Source of the DNA: Planctomycetota bacterium
GTDB taxonomy: Bacteria; Planctomycetota; Phycisphaerae; SM23-33; FEN-1343
NCBI GenBank assembly: GCA_013203365.1
Contig: JABMQG010000213.1
Location: 1-8,087 of the forward strand
DNA: 8,087 nucleotides
Direction: 5' to 3'
In this document: one piece after another, positions 6,340 to 8,087 of the stretch
Layout: each line of letters opens with the position of its first letter
Position numbering within the stretch: position 1 is the stretch's first letter
Position numbers and translations under genes: made by a program
The notes under the pieces: model-generated
Told to the model about the DNA's origin: nothing
Database searches by the model: none
Seen by the model: the letters and a program-made list of their open reading frames with translations, nothing else

Positions 6340-6356
6340 CGACATGGGAAAGAGCA
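6300..6356 (+). pseudogene. Zinc-ribbon remnant with one cysteine lost
   Basis: In a frame different from the terminase remnant, bases 6300-6356 encode MRWRKCRHYGKRLTTWERA. This looks like the second half of a zinc ribbon of the 'RRRxCxxCGKRxTTxER' type, found in NrdR and in small phage-like zinc-finger proteins. The second Cys of the CxxC is Tyr (TAT at 6324-6326), one base from TGT. The first CxxC half is absent, so the fragment could not bind zinc normally. A short frame from an ATG at 6246 covers it, but its N-terminus is the shadow of the terminase frame. Confidence 0.45.
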
Positions 6357-6406
6357 GGAGGTTGTGGGCCGCTCGTTGAAAAGCTAGGGTGTTTACCGTC
6401 GATGCG

Positions 6407-6432
6407 GTACTTTCCTGTACTTTCGCAACTTT
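6407..6432 (+). promoter_or_regulatory. Three phased ACTTT repeats upstream of a promoter
   Basis: GTACTTTCCT (6407-6416) is followed directly by GTACTTTCGC (6417-6426), and a third ACTTT lies at 6428-6432. The ACTTT cores start at 6409, 6419 and 6428, ten and nine bases apart, about one helical turn. The last ends four bases before a perfect -35 hexamer. That position suits an activator-binding array; this is inference. Confidence 0.4.
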
Positions 6433-6436
6433 GTGA

Positions 6437-6464
6437 TTGACATTTCCGCAAACATGAGTATTAT
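6437..6464 (+). promoter_or_regulatory. Near-consensus sigma70 promoter of the PEP-CTERM gene
   Basis: TTGACA at 6437-6442 is a perfect -35 hexamer. TATTAT at 6459-6464 matches five of six of the -10, with a 16-bp spacer. It points toward the gene at 6645 and predicts a leader of about 170 nt. In that leader (6472-6644) I saw only a small GCCC/GGGC hairpin at 6541-6552 and no riboswitch class I could name. Confidence 0.65.
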
Positions 6465-6630
6465 TCTATCTTCGGGAGCGGTGGAGACTGTTTCAAGTCG
6501 AGAGGCAATGGGTGGCCCCGCGCCCTTGCATCAGTCTGTGGCCCGCACGGGCGAGTTTCTGGTCCTACAGCTTTGTGTTCCGTGGCAAGTCTCGAAGAGG
6601 CATCAGGTGTGGGATTCTCGGACTTAGAAA

Positions 6631-6637
6631 GGAAGGA
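6631..6637 (+). promoter_or_regulatory. Ribosome binding site for the start at 6645
   Basis: GGAAGGA ends seven bases before the ATG at 6645. The frame is open back to 6573, but the added residues would bury the signal peptide, so this site fixes the start. Confidence 0.75.
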
Positions 6638-6644
6638 CACGATC

Positions 6645-7871
6645 ATGAACTCGAGGATATTGGCAATAGTGATGCTGGCTGCAGTATCGGCCCAGGCAGC
6701 CCCGACGGTCACGTACACATTGGTGCTTGATTCAGAAGGCCCGGGCACATTCCAGATAACGGCCGATGTTTCGCAAGGCGACAACGCCGGCTTGGCCGCA
6801 TATGGAATGGATGTGGTCGGCTTTAGCACCATGACTAACTTGGGACCGATGGTGGATGGTTTGGCAGGCCCCACTTACACCCCTTGGAAAAATGGTTTCT
6901 CAATGGCAATGATACGCAGCGCCGCCAACTTTAGCCCTTTGGGCGGGTCGCAGGACACCATCACCGAAGGTGCCGTAATGGTCTACGGTTTTGGACAGAC
7001 CGCCGGGGACCTCACCCCTCCGGGTGGCTGGTCGCCAGGCCCGGCTTATACCGAGGTGCAGCCGATCTACGGTGCATCGTTGGTTCTGGCCAGCGGTACG
7101 TACCCCATCGGCGCCGCCCCCTCTTGGGGGCAGTCGGCTGTGGGTAACGTGTTTGCCCAAGTAGGCTCCAAGCATCTTTTAGGTCATGACCATGGCGTTC
7201 TGGTGGAACGGCTGATCTTCCCAGAGCAGGACCCCATTCCAGACCCCATTCCTGACCCCGACCCGGACCCCATTCCAGTCCCCATACCGGGCGCCACACC
7301 GACGGTAACGTACACATTACTGCTTGATTCAGGAGGCCCGGGCACATTCCATATAACGGCCGCTGTTTCGCAAGGCGACAACGCCGGCCTGGCCGCGTAT
7401 GAGCTGGGTGTGGTCGGCTTTAGCACCATGTCTAACTTGGGACCGATGGCGGACGGTTTTTCGGGCCCCTCGTACATCCCTTGGAAGAGGGGCTTCACTA
7501 AGCTCCGCAGCGCCGCCAACGCTAGCCCGTTGGCCGGGACGCAGGACACCATCACCGAAGGTGCCGAAATGGTCTACAGGTTAGGACAGACCGCCGGTGA
7601 CATCACCCCTCCGGGTGGCTGGTCGCCAAGCCCGCCTCATACAGAGGTGCAGCCGATCTACGGCGCCCCGTTGGTGCTGGCCAGTGGTACGTACCCCCTC
7701 GGCGACCCCCCAGCTTTTAGCCAGGCTGAGACTGCCGTGTTTGACCAAGTAGGCTCTAAGGATATCTTAGGTGTAGCCCATGTGATCATCATGGACATAA
7801 TTCCCGAACCCGCCACGCTTTCCCTGCTGACCCTGTGCGGGCTGGCGTTGATTCAGCGCAGGCGGAAGTAA
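6645..7871 (+). CDS. Secreted PEP-CTERM protein with a duplicated domain
   Basis: This encodes 408 residues. The N-terminus is a signal peptide, MNSRILAIVMLAAVSAQA, with an AQA site for signal peptidase after about residue 18. Residues 20-194 and 219-389 are two copies of one domain, roughly three-quarters identical by eye, both starting PTVTYTLxLDSxGPGTF and sharing SQGDNAGLAAY, QDTITEGA and TEVQPIYGA. They are joined by a Pro/Asp/Ile linker at 196-216. The C-terminus is a PEP-CTERM sorting signal: PEP at 387-389, a hydrophobic stretch, and RRRK at the very end. In known systems exosortase cleaves there after export, and the mature protein goes to the cell surface or extracellular polysaccharide. 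No exosortase is in this window. The domain's function is not recognised; it looks beta-rich and has no obvious catalytic motif. The gene has its own promoter and lies between mobile-element remnants. Confidence 0.9.
   Translation: MNSRILAIVMLAAVSAQAAPTVTYTLVLDSEGPGTFQITADVSQGDNAGLAAYGMDVVGFSTMTNLGPMVDGLAGPTYTPWKNGFSMAMIRSAANFSPLGGSQDTITEGAVMVYGFGQTAGDLTPPGGWSPGPAYTEVQPIYGASLVLASGTYPIGAAPSWGQSAVGNVFAQVGSKHLLGHDHGVLVERLIFPEQDPIPDPIPDPDPDPIPVPIPGATPTVTYTLLLDSGGPGTFHITAAVSQGDNAGLAAYELGVVGFSTMSNLGPMADGFSGPSYIPWKRGFTKLRSAANASPLAGTQDTITEGAEMVYRLGQTAGDITPPGGWSPSPPHTEVQPIYGAPLVLASGTYPLGDPPAFSQAETAVFDQVGSKDILGVAHVIIMDIIPEPATLSLLTLCGLALIQRRRK
6702..7226 (+). repeat. First copy of the internal gene duplication
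   Basis: Residues 20-194 of the PEP-CTERM protein. The DNA is highly similar to 7299-7811, at an offset of 597 bp at the start and 588 bp near the end, a difference of three codons (residues 88-90 region). The copy ends with FPEQ (192-195), exactly where the second copy has the IPEP of the sorting signal. Confidence 0.9.
7230..7292 (+). repeat. Asp-Pro-Ile-Pro micro-repeat linker
   Basis: Bases here encode DPIPDPIPDPDPDPIPVPIPG (written in two parts: DPIPDPIPDP, DPDPIPVPIPG). The repeated unit is GACCCCATTCC(A/T), with small variations. It forms an extended, stiff, acidic spacer between the two domain copies and probably grew by slippage. Confidence 0.85.
7299..7811 (+). repeat. Second copy of the internal gene duplication
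   Basis: Residues 219-389 of the same protein. It keeps the core motifs of copy one but lacks three residues and differs most in its last third, around 353-384. It leads directly into the PEP-CTERM anchor. Confidence 0.9.
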
Positions 7872-7885
7872 CCAGGACTCAAGCT

Positions 7886-7975
7886 ATAATGCAAACTGAC
7901 AAACGCGGGCGTCACGTTGCCAAGCGTTTCATGGTATCTGCGGCTGTCGTACCAGGTGATGAAGCGGCCGATCTC
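7886..7975 (-). pseudogene. C-terminal remnant of an IS3-type transposase
   Basis: Read on the minus strand from 7975, the frame encodes EIGRFITWYDSRRYHE, then TLGNVTPAFV. This is the end of the integrase (rve) catalytic domain of IS3-family and related transposases, with the pattern 'RFI.WYN..R.H..LGN.TP'. About 26-30 codons are left, and a TAA in the same frame lies just upstream, inside the end of trpA. The DDE catalytic residues and terminal inverted repeats are absent. The fragment sits on the same strand as trpA, directly after its stop. Confidence 0.7.
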
Positions 7976-8087
7976 ACCTTACCGGCTCCATCAGTTCGAC
8001 GACGAACTCACCGACAATCTCTGCTAGCTGGTCAGGGGTGGAGTTCTTGTGGTCGCAGATGCCGTGGACGATCGCCGAGCCCACGAT
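7974..8087 (-). CDS. trpA: Tryptophan synthase alpha subunit, C-terminal end (partial)
   Basis: The gene enters from the right edge; 37 codons and the TGA at 7976-7974 are visible. The sequence starts IVGSAIVHGICDHKNSTPDQ and continues with a helix ending VGEFVVELMEPVR. VGSAIV is the conserved phosphate-binding strand and turn at the end of the TrpA TIM barrel, and 'AEIVGEFVVELM' matches the final helix of the family. TrpA cleaves indole-3-glycerol phosphate to indole, which passes to TrpB. The rest of the gene, and presumably trpB, lie outside the window. The last residues may have been altered, since an IS3-type transposase tail begins within one base of the stop codon. Confidence 0.72.
   Translation of the reverse strand: MVGSAIVHGICDHKNSTPDQLAEIVGEFVVELMEPVR

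Noticed and set aside
6433..6627. Small plus-strand open frame of 64 codons in the PEP-CTERM leader
   Set aside because: Its start overlaps the -35 region of the promoter, there is no ribosome site, and the sequence is unremarkable.
7230..7292. Repeats resembling a short CRISPR or VNTR array
   Set aside because: The units are about 12 bases long without spacers and lie in frame in a coding gene, where they encode a Pro-rich linker.
7885..7890. Perfect TATAAT hexamer after the PEP-CTERM gene
   Set aside because: No -35-like hexamer lies 15-19 bases upstream, and the bases belong to the end of the transposase remnant read on the other strand.

Overview
The window looks like a stretch of chromosome from a Gram-negative-type, GC-rich bacterium, most probably a planctomycete (Phycisphaerae-like). 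That placement is an inference. It rests on a PEP-CTERM (exosortase-sorted) secreted protein, a PgpH-type 7TM-HD protein, zinc-binding L31, small conserved-looking hypothetical proteins of a kind I associate with that phylum, and a terminase remnant that resembles planctomycete versions. No rRNA or taxonomic marker is present to prove it.

Layout. Bases 1-336 hold no gene I can support, only candidate hairpins, one of which may terminate a gene lying upstream. Bases 337-1900 carry three plus-strand genes without a firm function: a small protein with a DUF2007-like domain and a very acidic tail, a small arginine-rich protein with an ordered C-terminus, and a four-helix membrane protein. Next is a translation pair, rpmE (ribosomal protein L31) with its own promoter and a strong intrinsic terminator, followed by prfA (release factor 1). 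Convergent to prfA is a large minus-strand gene for a membrane HD phosphohydrolase of the PgpH/YqfF family (predicted cyclic-di-AMP phosphodiesterase). Its likely promoter sits so close to the ATG that the mRNA would be almost leaderless.

Upstream of pgpH, bases 5890-6360 are a small gene graveyard. The C-terminal tail of an MgtA-type P-type ATPase is followed by the C-terminal tail of a phage terminase (GpA-like) and by a zinc-ribbon tail with a broken CxxC. After this debris a near-consensus promoter, preceded by three helically phased ACTTT repeats, leads through a leader of about 170 nt into a secreted PEP-CTERM protein. That protein is built from two tandem copies of one domain joined by an Asp-Pro-Ile-Pro linker. 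Downstream and convergent lie the last 30 or so codons of an IS3-type transposase, abutting the stop codon of a tryptophan synthase alpha (trpA) gene that runs off the right edge.

The housekeeping genes (rpmE, prfA, pgpH, trpA) look intact where visible. The PEP-CTERM gene sits between two sets of mobile or decayed remnants, so 5890-7975 reads as an accessory, rearranged interval between pgpH and the trp locus.
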